Shown here one piece after another: positions 33,043 to 42,497 of a stretch of DNA of 64,000 nt. The DNA lies in NCBI RefSeq assembly GCF_015679325.1, contig NZ_JADPVI010000003.1, positions 248,001 through 312,000 on the forward strand, in the 5' to 3' direction. The stretch comes from Kaistella gelatinilytica (lineage in GTDB: Bacteria > Bacteroidota > Bacteroidia > Flavobacteriales > Weeksellaceae). Positions within the stretch are counted from its first letter, which is position 1. Every line of letters starts with the position of its first letter. The notes under the pieces were generated by a model, which saw only the letters and a list, made by a program, of their open reading frames with translations, was not told the origin of the DNA and did not search any database. Made by a program: the position numbers and the translations under genes.

Positions 33043-35748
33043 TTATTTGAAATTAAATTTAACCGTGAACATGACTTGGCTCGGACGCAGTTGCATTCTC
33101 GTAAAATCTGTCGAAGTGGCGCTGGTTGCAAATCTTTCAAATACTTTTCGGTTTGCAATATTCAGCCATTTTAGTTCAAAATCGATTTTCTTTTTTGACC
33201 AGGTATATTGGTAAGACAAATCGTAGAAAGCGTTGCGGTAACTTGTTAAATTACTTCCGGAGTTAATTTGATCCCAGTTGAAACCGATCGTATGATTCGC
33301 CAAAGGATAAAAATAAGTACTTAAATTATGATTGAAGCCTGAGTTTTTAGAATCATTCAGTTTACTCGTCTGGTGACTCCAGTTAAAGGATAAATTATAA
33401 TCAATGCTCATCCAGGAGAAAAAAGTATTGTTAAACTTAAATCCGGCGGTTTGAGAATTTACTTTGTTCAAAAAGAAATACTGTACATTATTCTGATCGG
33501 TCGTCAAAGCATCTGCTTTTGAAATCGTATTATTAAAACTCAGTGAAGCATTTGTTTTAAAGGATGGAAAATATTTACCGATTTCTGCGCCCATTGAGTT
33601 GGAGTTGCTTTGGTTATCTTTCTCAATAAAATTTGTCAGAATAAAACCTGCTCCGTTATTGATGGAATTTCCGATAATATTTCTATTCGTTTTACTGTAG
33701 CGGTAAGTCACATTGAAAAATAAATTATTCAGCGGATTCCTGTATTCTAATTTTGAGCCCACTGATTTAGACAGCGTTTCCGGGATTGGATTATTCGCCG
33801 ACATTGCAGAAGGAGAAGTTGGGGAGGAAAATATATAACCAGCATAAGTGTCTTTTGTATCCCCAAAATTATAATTCAGATTTGCGCTTGCACTCGCTTT
33901 CCAGAAAGAAGCAAAAGAATACTGCGTATAAAGTGTAGGTTCGAAGGTAAGTTTATTAATTTTTTTAGAAACATTTCTTTCCGGATCTTCTGCTTTAATG
34001 TTATTGAAATTAATTGGCAACTGAGAATACAATATCCACGCATCACCTTTGTAATTGATCCCCAATGAAGCGTAAGGAACGGCATTCGTAAATTTCAAAT
34101 CATTTTCATAATCCTTTCCGTAAGGAGAAATAACATTATTTGTAATAGTTGAAAACTGACTGTTTAACTGATCGGTTGAGAAATTAAATCCAACTTCCGG
34201 CGTGAAAGTCCATTTTTTTGCAGAAAATCCTACGCTTGCAGAATGGTTGATTTCTAAAGATTTAATTCTGAGATTCTGAGTCACCGCATCGGTATTTTCA
34301 AAAAGGAAATGTCCTGCATTCGTCAAATCATTAAATTTCAAATAAGAAGAAGGCGAAATCTGCAAGGTTTGTCTATCATTTTGATAACTCACATAAGACA
34401 TTAAATTCACCAGTTTTTCTTTCCAGGGAATAATGGTACTCAGGGAATTCTGAAACGATGAAGTCGGAGATTCTATCGCTTCTGCTCCGTTTCTGTTTCC
34501 GTAAATATCATTTCTGATGACATCTGCGCGATCAGCATTCCAGAATTGAGAGAAAGTTGTTACGTTTTTGAAAAATCCTTTCTTCGCATTTTTGGTAAAA
34601 ATGACTTCACCTTTTGCTTTATCAGTGTAGAATTTATTGGCGATATTGGTTAAATATTGGGCACCGTTATTGAGGAAACTCGTCGTTTGGGAGAAAGATT
34701 CCCGCGAAACCGCATTGTTGGTGTAACTCGCATTGGCTTTCAGTTCCCAATCTTTGCTTTTAAAAGGATTGGTCAAAAGATTGGCAGAAAAATAATGCAC
34801 ATTGTTCATCAAATATCTTTTTTCCGGAAGATTTGGTGTGGTCGCATTTTCAACATTCAGCCAGTCGTTTTGGGAAACATTTCCCCGTCGTCCTTCAAAA
34901 CGATTTCCGAAAGAGAGAATATTTCCCTCTTTTTCTACGGTGTCGCCGTTGTTATTGGTCTTATAATTGATAACCCATTGATTTTTCTGTCCGAAAAACA
35001 TCGGAGTCAGTTTGACATTCCAAAGCCAGGGATTTCCAAAACCAGTTCCCACTTCGCCACGACCGGTCATGGTGACGCTGTTTTTTAATTTTACATTAAT
35101 GGCGGCGTTTTCAGAAGGAACTTTATCCTGAAGAATCTTCACCGGTTGATGATTTTCCATCACTTCTACTTTTTGTACGGCATCTTTCGGCAAGGAATTA
35201 TTGATGGTTCCATAACCACCTTCCATCAAATCTTTTCCGTTGACATAAAATTTATTGATAGGTTCTCCTTGATAAAGGATACTTCCGTCGGCATTCACAT
35301 CAATCCCGGGAATTTTCTTTAAAACATCAGCTAAAGTACGGTCAGCTTTACTCTCAAAGGCTTTTAAATCATAAGAAATCGTATCGCCTTTTTTGGTGAT
35401 CATTTTGGTTTTCAGTTTGACTTCTTTAATTTCAGTCGCATCAGATTCCATATTAAAATTCAAAGTTTGGGTCTGATTTTTAATGGATTGGAAAAGTAGT
35501 TTTTGATTAAAGGCTTTTATCTTTAGATCAACGTTTGAATCAGCTGACGTGAAAGTAACTTTATATTCTCCTTTCGAATTAGAAATAGAAAATGCCATGA
35601 TCGCATCTTTTCCCTGTTCTTCAATCGTTACACTTGCGCTGGGAATCCCATGACCATCTGCATCGGTAATTTTTCCAGTGACTACAGTTTGGGCATGAGT
35701 AATAAAAGCAAATAAAAAGGTAATGACCAGCGTGGAAAAATGTTTCAT
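33043..35748 (-). CDS. TonB-dependent-receptor-like outer-membrane beta-barrel protein
   Basis: The 901-aa protein has a signal peptide (1-19), a carboxypeptidase-regulatory-like domain (about 20-100, VVTGKITDADGHGIPSASV), a plug-like region (about 135-235, ADVLKKIPGIDVNADGSILYQGEPI and KFYVNGKDLM) and a long C-terminal beta-barrel. No clear TonB box is seen, and no SusD gene is adjacent, so it is the type that pairs with GLPGLI proteins. The cargo is unknown. A CTGTAACA-N17-ACTAAT element begins 45 nt before its ATG; the GLPGLI gene at 32091-32960 follows. Confidence 0.9.
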   Translation of the reverse strand: MKHFSTLVITFLFAFITHAQTVVTGKITDADGHGIPSASVTIEEQGKDAIMAFSISNSKGEYKVTFTSADSNVDLKIKAFNQKLLFQSIKNQTQTLNFNMESDATEIKEVKLKTKMITKKGDTISYDLKAFESKADRTLADVLKKIPGIDVNADGSILYQGEPINKFYVNGKDLMEGGYGTINNSLPKDAVQKVEVMENHQPVKILQDKVPSENAAINVKLKNSVTMTGRGEVGTGFGNPWLWNVKLTPMFFGQKNQWVINYKTNNNGDTVEKEGNILSFGNRFEGRRGNVSQNDWLNVENATTPNLPEKRYLMNNVHYFSANLLTNPFKSKDWELKANASYTNNAVSRESFSQTTSFLNNGAQYLTNIANKFYTDKAKGEVIFTKNAKKGFFKNVTTFSQFWNADRADVIRNDIYGNRNGAEAIESPTSSFQNSLSTIIPWKEKLVNLMSYVSYQNDRQTLQISPSSYLKFNDLTNAGHFLFENTDAVTQNLRIKSLEINHSASVGFSAKKWTFTPEVGFNFSTDQLNSQFSTITNNVISPYGKDYENDLKFTNAVPYASLGINYKGDAWILYSQLPINFNNIKAEDPERNVSKKINKLTFEPTLYTQYSFASFWKASASANLNYNFGDTKDTYAGYIFSSPTSPSAMSANNPIPETLSKSVGSKLEYRNPLNNLFFNVTYRYSKTNRNIIGNSINNGAGFILTNFIEKDNQSNSNSMGAEIGKYFPSFKTNASLSFNNTISKADALTTDQNNVQYFFLNKVNSQTAGFKFNNTFFSWMSIDYNLSFNWSHQTSKLNDSKNSGFNHNLSTYFYPLANHTIGFNWDQINSGSNLTSYRNAFYDLSYQYTWSKKKIDFELKWLNIANRKVFERFATSATSTDFTRMQLRPSQVMFTVKFNFK

Positions 35749-35762
35749 GAAATGTTTTTAAA

Positions 35763-35793
35763 ATTAGTACTCATTTTAGAATTATTGTTACAG
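35763..35793 (-). promoter_or_regulatory. CTGTAACA-N17-ACTAAT ECF-like promoter
   Basis: On the minus strand CTGTAACA (35793 to 35786), 17 nt, ACTAAT (35768 to 35763), beginning 45 nt before the ATG of the receptor gene. See the matching element at 31429-31459. Confidence 0.55.
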
Positions 35794-35915
35794 GTTTTAC
35801 TTAAGATCACCTAAAAGCGCATTGCTTAAGCACGAAGGTTAATTGATAAAAACTATTATTTTTTAGCCCTTTAAAAATAGTTTTACTTAATTTTGCCACT
35901 TAACATTTACGTAAT

Positions 35916-36797
35916 ATGGGACTTCACTTATCACCAATCGAGGTTGTAGAAGACATTTCGAAAGAAGATTTTCGGGAAAAATATTTGCTTCCGCGCAAAC
36001 CTGTGATCCTTCGAAACATGGCAAAAAAATGGCCGGCTTACCAGAAATGGACCATGGATTATATGAAGGAAGTCGTGGGAGACGTAGAAGTTCCGCTTTA
36101 TGATTCTTCGAAAGCTGATCCTTCGGCACCGATCAATTCGTCGGCTGCAAAAATGAAATTCAGTGATTATATCGATTTGATTAAAAGTACGCCAACCGAT
36201 TTGCGTATCTTTCTTTTCGATCCCATTAAATCTGCTCCCAAACTTTTAGAAGATTATATTTCTCCGAAAGAATTAATGGGTGGGTTTTTAGATAAATATC
36301 CTGCAATGTTTTTCGGTGGAAAAGGTTCGCAAACATTCATTCACTTTGATATCGATATGCCACACATTTTCCACACTCATTTTAATGGGCAGAAACATGT
36401 GCTGTTATTTGATTATAAATGGAAAGAGCGGCTTTATAAACTTCCTTTTGCGACCTATGCTTTGGAAGATTATGACATTTCGAATCCTGATCTTGAAAAA
36501 TTCCCTGCTTTAGATGGTGTTGAAGGAATTGAATGTATTCTGGAACACGGTGACACTTTATTTATGCCGACCGGTTGGTGGCATTATATGAGATATTTAG
36601 ACGGTAGTTTTTCAATATCACAAAGAGCTTGGGATGAATCTTTGGCTGTAAAAGCGCATTCTCTATGGAATCTCGTCGTTCAAAGAAATTTCGATAATTT
36701 CATGAAAGGGAAATTCAAAAATAAATACATGGACTGGAAAGAAAGGAAAGCGGTCGAACGCGCCAATTATGCTTTGAAAAAAGGCTTACCAAAATAA
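35916..36797 (+). CDS. Cupin-like (JmjC-type) oxygenase domain protein
   Basis: The 293-aa protein fits the cupin_8/JmjC family of Fe(II)/2-oxoglutarate oxygenases. The probable metal triad is His143 and Asp145 (FIHFDIDMPH) plus His223 (PTGWWHYMRY). The N terminus has the usual RKPVILRNMAKKWPAYQKW. Relatives hydroxylate protein or RNA residues; the substrate here is unknown. A TAATTTTG box (35888-35895) is close to the ATG, without a clear -33. A terminator shared with the convergent DoxX gene follows. Confidence 0.9.
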   Translation: MGLHLSPIEVVEDISKEDFREKYLLPRKPVILRNMAKKWPAYQKWTMDYMKEVVGDVEVPLYDSSKADPSAPINSSAAKMKFSDYIDLIKSTPTDLRIFLFDPIKSAPKLLEDYISPKELMGGFLDKYPAMFFGGKGSQTFIHFDIDMPHIFHTHFNGQKHVLLFDYKWKERLYKLPFATYALEDYDISNPDLEKFPALDGVEGIECILEHGDTLFMPTGWWHYMRYLDGSFSISQRAWDESLAVKAHSLWNLVVQRNFDNFMKGKFKNKYMDWKERKAVERANYALKKGLPK

Positions 36798-36799
36798 AA

Positions 36800-36832
36800 A
36801 AAACGCTTTCAATTTGTTGAAGGCGTTTTCTA
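36800..36832. terminator. Bidirectional terminator
   Basis: AAAACGCTTTCAA (36800-36812) pairs with TTGAAGGCGTTTT (36817-36829) with one G-T wobble and a 4-nt loop, between convergent genes, with A and T runs on the two sides. Confidence 0.85.
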
Positions 36833-36854
36833 TAATTTTTATGAAGATCTTTAA

Positions 36855-37250
36855 TTATTTAGATCTCTTCAAAAGTTTCCATCCATCTGTAGAATAAAGA
36901 GTTAGGAAAATTAGCACAGGCTGAAAAAATAATCTTCCCAGTCTTTTAGCATCGGTATTTAAGCCGAAACCATCAAGATGTTCTGTGTATTGATGAATAT
37001 TTCCAGGGAAAATCAAAACGTAGAAGATCGCCAGGATCAACCCGACGTACTCTTTTTTCCTTGCTAAAAAAACCATCGCTAATCCAAAACAGATTTCGAC
37101 AACTCCCGAAGCCAGCACGACAAAATCTTTCGAAAACGGAACCCAATCCGGAACTTGTGCCTGAAAGGTTTCCCGAACAAAAGAAAGATGACCGATTCCC
37201 GCACCAATCATTGCTAAACCCAAGCCGATTCTTATCAAATTTTTTATCAT
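36855..37250 (-). CDS. DoxX-like membrane protein
   Basis: The 131-aa protein has four membrane helices, with the pattern GAGIGHLSFVRETFQAQVPDWVP, ASGVVEICFGLAM and VLIFPGNIHQYTEHLDG that places it in the DoxX/DoxX-like family. Family members are inner-membrane proteins often tied to oxidative or quinone metabolism; this one has no specified role. It is 40 nt downstream of the M14 peptidase gene on the same strand. A shorter relative is encoded at 51800-52159. Confidence 0.85.
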   Translation of the reverse strand: MIKNLIRIGLGLAMIGAGIGHLSFVRETFQAQVPDWVPFSKDFVVLASGVVEICFGLAMVFLARKKEYVGLILAIFYVLIFPGNIHQYTEHLDGFGLNTDAKRLGRLFFQPVLIFLTLYSTDGWKLLKRSK

Positions 37251-37290
37251 TTTAATTAAATTATTATGTTTTTAATCTTTAAATCTCTAT

Positions 37291-38988
37291 TTATAAAATT
37301 CTGAAGATCGGATAAGATCCAACGCTACCTTCGTAATATTCTGAATGTTTATAAACCCAGTCTAATTGGGCTTTCCCATCTTTCGCAAAATCGGGATTTA
37401 AAACTTTTTCCATTTCAAAAGCGGTTCTTAAAACCTGATTTTTTTTCAACAAATTCGCAGCGGTATCTTCGAAAACGTAATCGGAATAATATTCTTTTTG
37501 TCCCAAAATTCCGTCAAAGAAATTCCAGCTAAAGAAGGAGTCAACCGCTTCTGGCTCTAGAGTTTCGAGTAAATATTTTACACCGTATTGTTTCGTTGGA
37601 ACCAAAAGATCTCCTGCGCTGAATTTGATATTTTTCGATTCTGAAACTGTTTTTGTGTCGTAATGCAGATAATGACCTTCGTATGGATTTTTAACCGTTT
37701 TGTAATCTGAAATTTTATACTGCTGAACCAAAATCGTGGAATCCTGGCGAATAATTTTTCCTGCAATATTGTTTCGTTTCAAATACTCCAGAACTTTATG
37801 TTCTGATTTTGGAATAATGTAATAAGAGGGAATTACAATTTCTTTGGTGGGAATGTAAGTGTTGTAATATTTTACTTTTCGGGTAAATGGTTTCGTTTTG
37901 TCATAGAAAAGTCTTGGTGTTCCGGAAACTTCGCTTGTTTTTTTACCTGCTTCATATCCTTTAAAATCAATCATTTTAAATTGAGTACTATCAACTTTCC
38001 ACTGAACCGGATATTTCATTTTTGGTTGATAATCCGCCAGTGTTGCTGCCATTTTATCTTTGATCTCTGTGGCATTTTTTGCAGTATAATTAATAGAGAT
38101 CAACATGTTTTCATAAGTCGCACGAACGCGGTCTTTGTAAGGTTTCAGCATGTGTGTTTCGGCCACCGTTCCCATCGTATTAAAAAGCGCGGTGTAACCG
38201 GTTGCATACCGCGGAGAATCCATAAAAGCTGGAAAACCTTCGTCGGGGGAATCACCGTGAATATTTACATAGGGTGTGGTTAAAATTCCTTTCTTTTCTA
38301 AATTCTGTACAATCTCAGGTTGCATTTTTTCATTGAAATATTGTCCAAAATTTTTTCCCAATCGTTCTTTGTTTGTAGAAATGTAGGTGAATAAATATTG
38401 ATAATCAGCCCCGTTACTTACATGGTTATCAATAAAATAGATGGGTTTGAACTGCTGAAAGATCTTTTGAAAAGCAACCGAATTTTCCGTATCATTTTTT
38501 ATAAAGTCGCGGTTCAGATCATAATTGCGAATATTACCGCGAAAACCATATTCTTCCGGACCATTCTGATTCGCGCGGCTGTATTTTCCTCTTCGCATCA
38601 TCCCTGAAATATTGTATGCCTGAATTGCCACTATTCTCAAATTATTGACCACCACTTTCCCGGTCGCCAAATCCCGCATCAACATCATGGTTGCATCAAT
38701 TCCATCTGGTTCGCCGGGATGAATTCCGTTATTAATGAGGATCGTTGGATTACTTTTATTGACCGTGGCATTGTAAATAACCACTTTTATAGGTTCACCA
38801 TTATCATCGAAACCAAAAGTCACATTGGTAATACTGGAATAATCTTTGGCGAGATCGTCGTAAAATTTCACCATTTCTGCGTAAGTGGTGGTTTGGTTTC
38901 CGTTGCCTTTTTCGAAAGGGGTTTGCAATTTGGTTTGGGAGAAAATAAATACTGAGGAAAAAAGGAAGAGGCTGGTTATGAATTTCAT
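37291..38988 (-). CDS. M14 family zinc carboxypeptidase, exported
   Basis: The 565-aa protein has a signal peptide (MKFITSLFLFSSVFIFSQ) and an N-terminal M14 carboxypeptidase domain. The zinc motif HxxE is NNGIHPGEPDG (His90, Glu93), followed by the substrate Arg/Asn segment RNYDLNRDF and a likely third ligand His in FIDNHVSNGADY. The C-terminal third (about 350-565) is an extra beta-rich region. It probably trims peptides in the periplasm or outside. A Sec signal without a recognisable T9SS C-terminal domain suggests a periplasmic protein. Likely co-transcribed with the DoxX gene. Confidence 0.88.
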   Translation of the reverse strand: MKFITSLFLFSSVFIFSQTKLQTPFEKGNGNQTTTYAEMVKFYDDLAKDYSSITNVTFGFDDNGEPIKVVIYNATVNKSNPTILINNGIHPGEPDGIDATMMLMRDLATGKVVVNNLRIVAIQAYNISGMMRRGKYSRANQNGPEEYGFRGNIRNYDLNRDFIKNDTENSVAFQKIFQQFKPIYFIDNHVSNGADYQYLFTYISTNKERLGKNFGQYFNEKMQPEIVQNLEKKGILTTPYVNIHGDSPDEGFPAFMDSPRYATGYTALFNTMGTVAETHMLKPYKDRVRATYENMLISINYTAKNATEIKDKMAATLADYQPKMKYPVQWKVDSTQFKMIDFKGYEAGKKTSEVSGTPRLFYDKTKPFTRKVKYYNTYIPTKEIVIPSYYIIPKSEHKVLEYLKRNNIAGKIIRQDSTILVQQYKISDYKTVKNPYEGHYLHYDTKTVSESKNIKFSAGDLLVPTKQYGVKYLLETLEPEAVDSFFSWNFFDGILGQKEYYSDYVFEDTAANLLKKNQVLRTAFEMEKVLNPDFAKDGKAQLDWVYKHSEYYEGSVGSYPIFRIL

Positions 38989-39133
38989 TTCTTAAATTTA
39001 TTCGAAAGTACAAAAAACATTAACTTTAAAAAAATTAAGTAAATTAAGTTTCGCACTTTCTATAAGGAAAGTCAGTTAAATAATTTTTGAAGTATTTATC
39101 TTTTCTCATTTTAAAATTTAATAACATCTCATT

Positions 39134-39670
39134 ATGTTTGGTTTATTCAGTAAAAAAAAGAAGCAATTGATTGTTCATGATAAAATTTGGGCAACAGAAA
39201 AAGCCAAATTCGAGGCTTGCCTGGAATTGGGGAAATCTGATCCAAATATCTTATTCGTGGCTTGGTTTGAGGAAACCAGAAATAGTCTTCAACTGTATTT
39301 CGAAGAAAATAATCTCGAAAAAGAGGTTTATTTAGCAGCTCGCTTAGGCTTGATGCAAGAGGATAAAAACTTCATTTTTGTGGAACATCATCCTTTGCAA
39401 GCAGAAGAAGAACGACTGGCGACGCGTTTTGGAAAAAAAGAAATTACCGTTTTATCTTCATTGGCAGAACCTATTTTCGAGTTATTTGGCAGCGCACGAA
39501 TTATAGATCTGTTGAAAAGCATGGGAATGAAAGAAGATGAGATGATTGAGCACGAGATGGTGAGCAAGTCTATTGGTAAAGCGCAGGGAAAAATTGCAGC
39601 GAAATCGACAATCAATATCTCCGCAAAATCGCAGGGAGAATGGTTGATGAATGCGGGAGTTAATATATAA
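39134..39670 (+). CDS. Conserved hypothetical protein
   Basis: I do not recognise this 178-aa soluble protein. The N terminus is MFGLFSKKKKQ, suggesting membrane contact through basic residues. The rest has a Rossmann-like look (LFVAWFEETRNSLQLYFEE, IFVEHHPL, ITVLSSLAEPIFELFG), then a helical C-terminal segment (KSMGMKEDEMIEHEMVSKSI) and a Ser/Lys-rich tail. Similar relatives occur in flavobacteria, to my recollection. A lipoprotein gene starts 7 nt after its stop, so the pair forms an operon. Confidence 0.75.
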   Translation: MFGLFSKKKKQLIVHDKIWATEKAKFEACLELGKSDPNILFVAWFEETRNSLQLYFEENNLEKEVYLAARLGLMQEDKNFIFVEHHPLQAEEERLATRFGKKEITVLSSLAEPIFELFGSARIIDLLKSMGMKEDEMIEHEMVSKSIGKAQGKIAAKSTINISAKSQGEWLMNAGVNI

Positions 39671-39677
39671 GTTGATA

Positions 39678-40460
39678 ATGAAATATTGGTTTATACTCAT
39701 TTTAGGTTTCATTTTAATTGGCTGCAAAAAGAAATCTTTTGCGGACAATATTGTTTTAACGAACAATAATAAAATTGACATGAAATTCCAGAAATTTAAT
39801 GAGGGAATTGGCGAATACGGCTCGTCAATAATTTACATAGGGAAACTTAAAGATTCCATTCCGATTAAGTATTATGTGTCGATGTTTTCACCTCCACCGC
39901 CTCCTCGTCCCTTTGGTTATGTGAAAACAGAAAAAGATATTAATGATTCTATTATCTTTAATAGAATGCGTGACAAGTATTTTCATAGTGAATTTGATAG
40001 AATGCAATTTTCAAATAAACCGGTCAAGTTTGATTCTCTTAGTCACGATCTATTAGAAATTGTAGTTAAACCAAACGATACTATTCCTCATTTCGTAATT
40101 GATTCTGCGAGGAATATTAAAGCATATAAATCATTTCCGGTTTTTGTAAAGAATATTTCTGGAAGAAAAATCATCCTTCCAGAGAATGAGTCGCTAGGAA
40201 CTTTCGTGCTTAACAAAAAGAATAAGTGGCAATTAATCTGGAATGATAATGCTTTTGTTTGTGGTGATAATATGTTAAACCGAAGATACTGGACTTTGAA
40301 TCCCGAAGAAATAATTATCTTTTCAGTGAACTATCTTAAAGGTGAAATGAAAACCAAATTTAAAGTTGGACTTTCTTATTATTTTTTCTCTGCAGAGTTT
40401 GAAGGAAATATCAATCCAAAATTATTTGAAAAACAGACTAGAATTTTTGAATTGCCATAA
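39678..40460 (+). CDS. Lipoprotein of unknown function
   Basis: From the ATG at 39678 the protein is 260 aa with a lipoprotein signal (MKYWFILILGFILIGC, Cys16); the in-frame ATG at 39651 lies in the preceding gene and would spoil the signal. The mature part has a Pro-rich stretch (SPPPPPRPFGYVKTEKD, about residues 75-92) and a beta-rich C-terminal half. No family is recognised. It is co-transcribed with the hypothetical gene upstream and ended by a strong hairpin. Confidence 0.75.
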   Translation: MKYWFILILGFILIGCKKKSFADNIVLTNNNKIDMKFQKFNEGIGEYGSSIIYIGKLKDSIPIKYYVSMFSPPPPPRPFGYVKTEKDINDSIIFNRMRDKYFHSEFDRMQFSNKPVKFDSLSHDLLEIVVKPNDTIPHFVIDSARNIKAYKSFPVFVKNISGRKIILPENESLGTFVLNKKNKWQLIWNDNAFVCGDNMLNRRYWTLNPEEIIIFSVNYLKGEMKTKFKVGLSYYFFSAEFEGNINPKLFEKQTRIFELP

Positions 40461-40462
40461 AA

Positions 40463-40490
40463 AAATTCCTGAACGAATTCAGGAATTTAT
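40463..40490 (+). terminator. Terminator after lipoprotein gene
   Basis: Perfect 11-bp stem AAATTCCTGAA (40463-40473) with TTCAGGAATTT (40478-40488) and a CGAA loop, directly after the stop. Confidence 0.85.
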
Positions 40491-40523
40491 ATTATTACGT
40501 ATTTTTTGACGAAGCGAAAATCT

Positions 40524-40616
40524 GCAGCCCGGCTTGAGTGGAGCTCTTTTTATTTGGTGGCTGAGCTTGTCGAAGCCACTAAATAAAAAAGCGGGAACGG
40601 AAGACGGAAAAGCTGC
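40524..40616 (+). ncRNA. Structured intergenic element with REP-like hairpin
   Basis: An outer stem GCAGC (40524-40528)/GCTGC (40612-40616) encloses conserved-looking flanks (CCCGGCTTGAGTGGAGCTC and GCGGGAACGGAAGACGG) and a long inner hairpin, about 16 bp, from C46-G91 (40546-40591) up to GTGGCT (40557-40562)/AGCCAC (40574-40579). The apical part GGTGGCTGAGCTTGTCGAAGCC is a REP-like palindrome. It ends 14 nt before the lepA stop codon. I interpret it as an intergenic RNA or repeat element, related to those near 56.6 and 61.5 kb. Confidence 0.6.
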
Positions 40617-40629
40617 CCAAATAAAGAAT

Positions 40630-42426
40630 TTAATCGTTCAGCTTCAACACCGCCATAAATGCGGATTGTGGAACCTCTACTCTACCAATTTGTTTCATTT
40701 TCTTCTTTCCTTCTTTCTGCTTTTCCAACAATTTACGTTTACGGGAAATATCGCCTCCGTAACATTTTGCGGTAACGTCTTTTCTTAAAGCTTTGATGGT
40801 TTCACGAGCAATAACTTTCGCTCCCAAAGCGGCCTGAATTGCAATATCAAACTGTTGTCTCGGGATCAGTTCGCGCAATTTCTCACACATTCTTTTTCCA
40901 ATATAAAAGGCGTTGCTGTCGTGAATCAGGGACGAAAGCGCATCGACCATATCGCCATTGATGAGAATATCCATCTTCACCAATTTTGAAGCGCGGAAAC
41001 CGATCGGATGATAATCAAAAGAGGCATAACCTTTGGAAACGGATTTCAAACGGTCATAAAAATCGAAAACAACTTCTGCTAAAGGCATATTGAAAACGAG
41101 CTCTACTCTATCGGAAGTCAAATAACTTTGGTTAACAATTTCGCCGCGCTTTTCGATACACAAAGTCATCACGGGACCAACATAATCGGATTTGGTAATG
41201 ATGGATGCTTTGATAAACGGTTCTTCAACGCGATCCATCGTCATCGGATCTGTCATTTCTGATGGATTGTTAATTAAGATCATTTTTTCAGGATCTTTTT
41301 TGGTGTAACCGTGGTAAGAAACGTTGGGAACGGTCGTGATAACGTCCATATTAAATTCGCGGTCGAGTCTTTCCTGAACGATCTCCATGTGCAACATTCC
41401 GAGGAATCCGCAACGAAAACCGAAACCTAGTGCGGCAGAACTTTCGGGTTCGAAAACCAAAGAAGCATCATTCAAACGCAGTTTTTCTAAAGAGAATCTT
41501 AATTCTTCAAAATCCTCTGATTCGATGGGATAAATCCCGGCAAAAACCATTGGTTTTACTTCTTCGAAACCGTCGATTGCTTCAGTTGCGCCATTTTCAA
41601 AAGTGGTGATCGTATCACCGACTTTTACTTCGCGCGCATCTTTAATACCGGAAATAATATAACCAACATCGCCGGTTTTAATTTCTTTCTTTGCGACTTG
41701 TTTTAGTTTTAAAGTTCCAACTTCATCGGCTTCATACATTTTGTTGGTTGCCATGAATTTGATCCGTTGTCCTTTTTTAATACTGCCGTTGACAACTTTG
41801 AAATAAGCTTCAATTCCACGGAAAGGATTGTAAACTGAATCAAAAATCAGTGCTTGAAGCGGACCGTCTTCATTTCCAACCGGTGCCGGAATTCTGTTGA
41901 CGATATGTTCTAACAATTCATGAACTCCTTCTCCAGTTTTTCCGGAAACGCGTAAAACGTCTTCATATTCACAACCAATTAGGTTCATAATTTCATCGGT
42001 TACTTCTTCCGGGTTTGCAGAAGGTAAATCGATCTTATTCAGAATTGGAATGATGGTTAAATCATTTTCTAAAGCTAAATATAAATTGCTTATCGTTTGA
42101 GCCTGAATGCTTTGAGCCGCATCCACAATCAGAAGCGCACCTTCACAGGCTGCGATGGAACGGGAAACTTCATAAGAGAAATCTACATGTCCCGGAGTAT
42201 CAATTAAATTAAGAATATATTTTTCTCCATTTAATTCATAATCCATTTGAATGGCGTGAGATTTTATGGTGATTCCACGTTCTTTCTCAATATCCATATC
42301 ATCTAAAGTCTGAGACTGCAGTTCTCGGGAAGTCACGGTATTGGTATATTCCAAAAGCCGGTCTGCCAAAGTAGATTTACCGTGGTCAATATGTGCAATA
42401 ATGCAAAAATTTCGTATGTTTTTCAT
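40630..42426 (-). CDS. lepA: Translation elongation factor 4 (LepA)
   Basis: The 598-aa GTPase has G1 AHIDHGKS (11-18), G2/G3 in EKERGITIK and DTPGHVDFS, and G4 NKID, plus the LepA-specific C-terminal domain (about 490-598, [22 protein letters not shown] and the last residues [11 protein letters not shown]). LepA aids ribosome function, possibly by back-translocation or 30S assembly. It has domains like EF-G without domain IV. A TATCTTTG box lies upstream on the minus strand (42452-42445). The gene is single, convergent with the lipoprotein operon. Confidence 0.97.
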   Translation of the reverse strand: MKNIRNFCIIAHIDHGKSTLADRLLEYTNTVTSRELQSQTLDDMDIEKERGITIKSHAIQMDYELNGEKYILNLIDTPGHVDFSYEVSRSIAACEGALLIVDAAQSIQAQTISNLYLALENDLTIIPILNKIDLPSANPEEVTDEIMNLIGCEYEDVLRVSGKTGEGVHELLEHIVNRIPAPVGNEDGPLQALIFDSVYNPFRGIEAYFKVVNGSIKKGQRIKFMATNKMYEADEVGTLKLKQVAKKEIKTGDVGYIISGIKDAREVKVGDTITTFENGATEAIDGFEEVKPMVFAGIYPIESEDFEELRFSLEKLRLNDASLVFEPESSAALGFGFRCGFLGMLHMEIVQERLDREFNMDVITTVPNVSYHGYTKKDPEKMILINNPSEMTDPMTMDRVEEPFIKASIITKSDYVGPVMTLCIEKRGEIVNQSYLTSDRVELVFNMPLAEVVFDFYDRLKSVSKGYASFDYHPIGFRASKLVKMDILINGDMVDALSSLIHDSNAFYIGKRMCEKLRELIPRQQFDIAIQAALGAKVIARETIKALRKDVTAKCYGGDISRKRKLLEKQKEGKKKMKQIGRVEVPQSAFMAVLKLND

Positions 42427-42497
42427 TCAATTCTAGATAGTTTGCAAAGATAATGAAAGCGAAGAGAAAAAGATCATTTTTTCTTAAAAGTCCAGAT

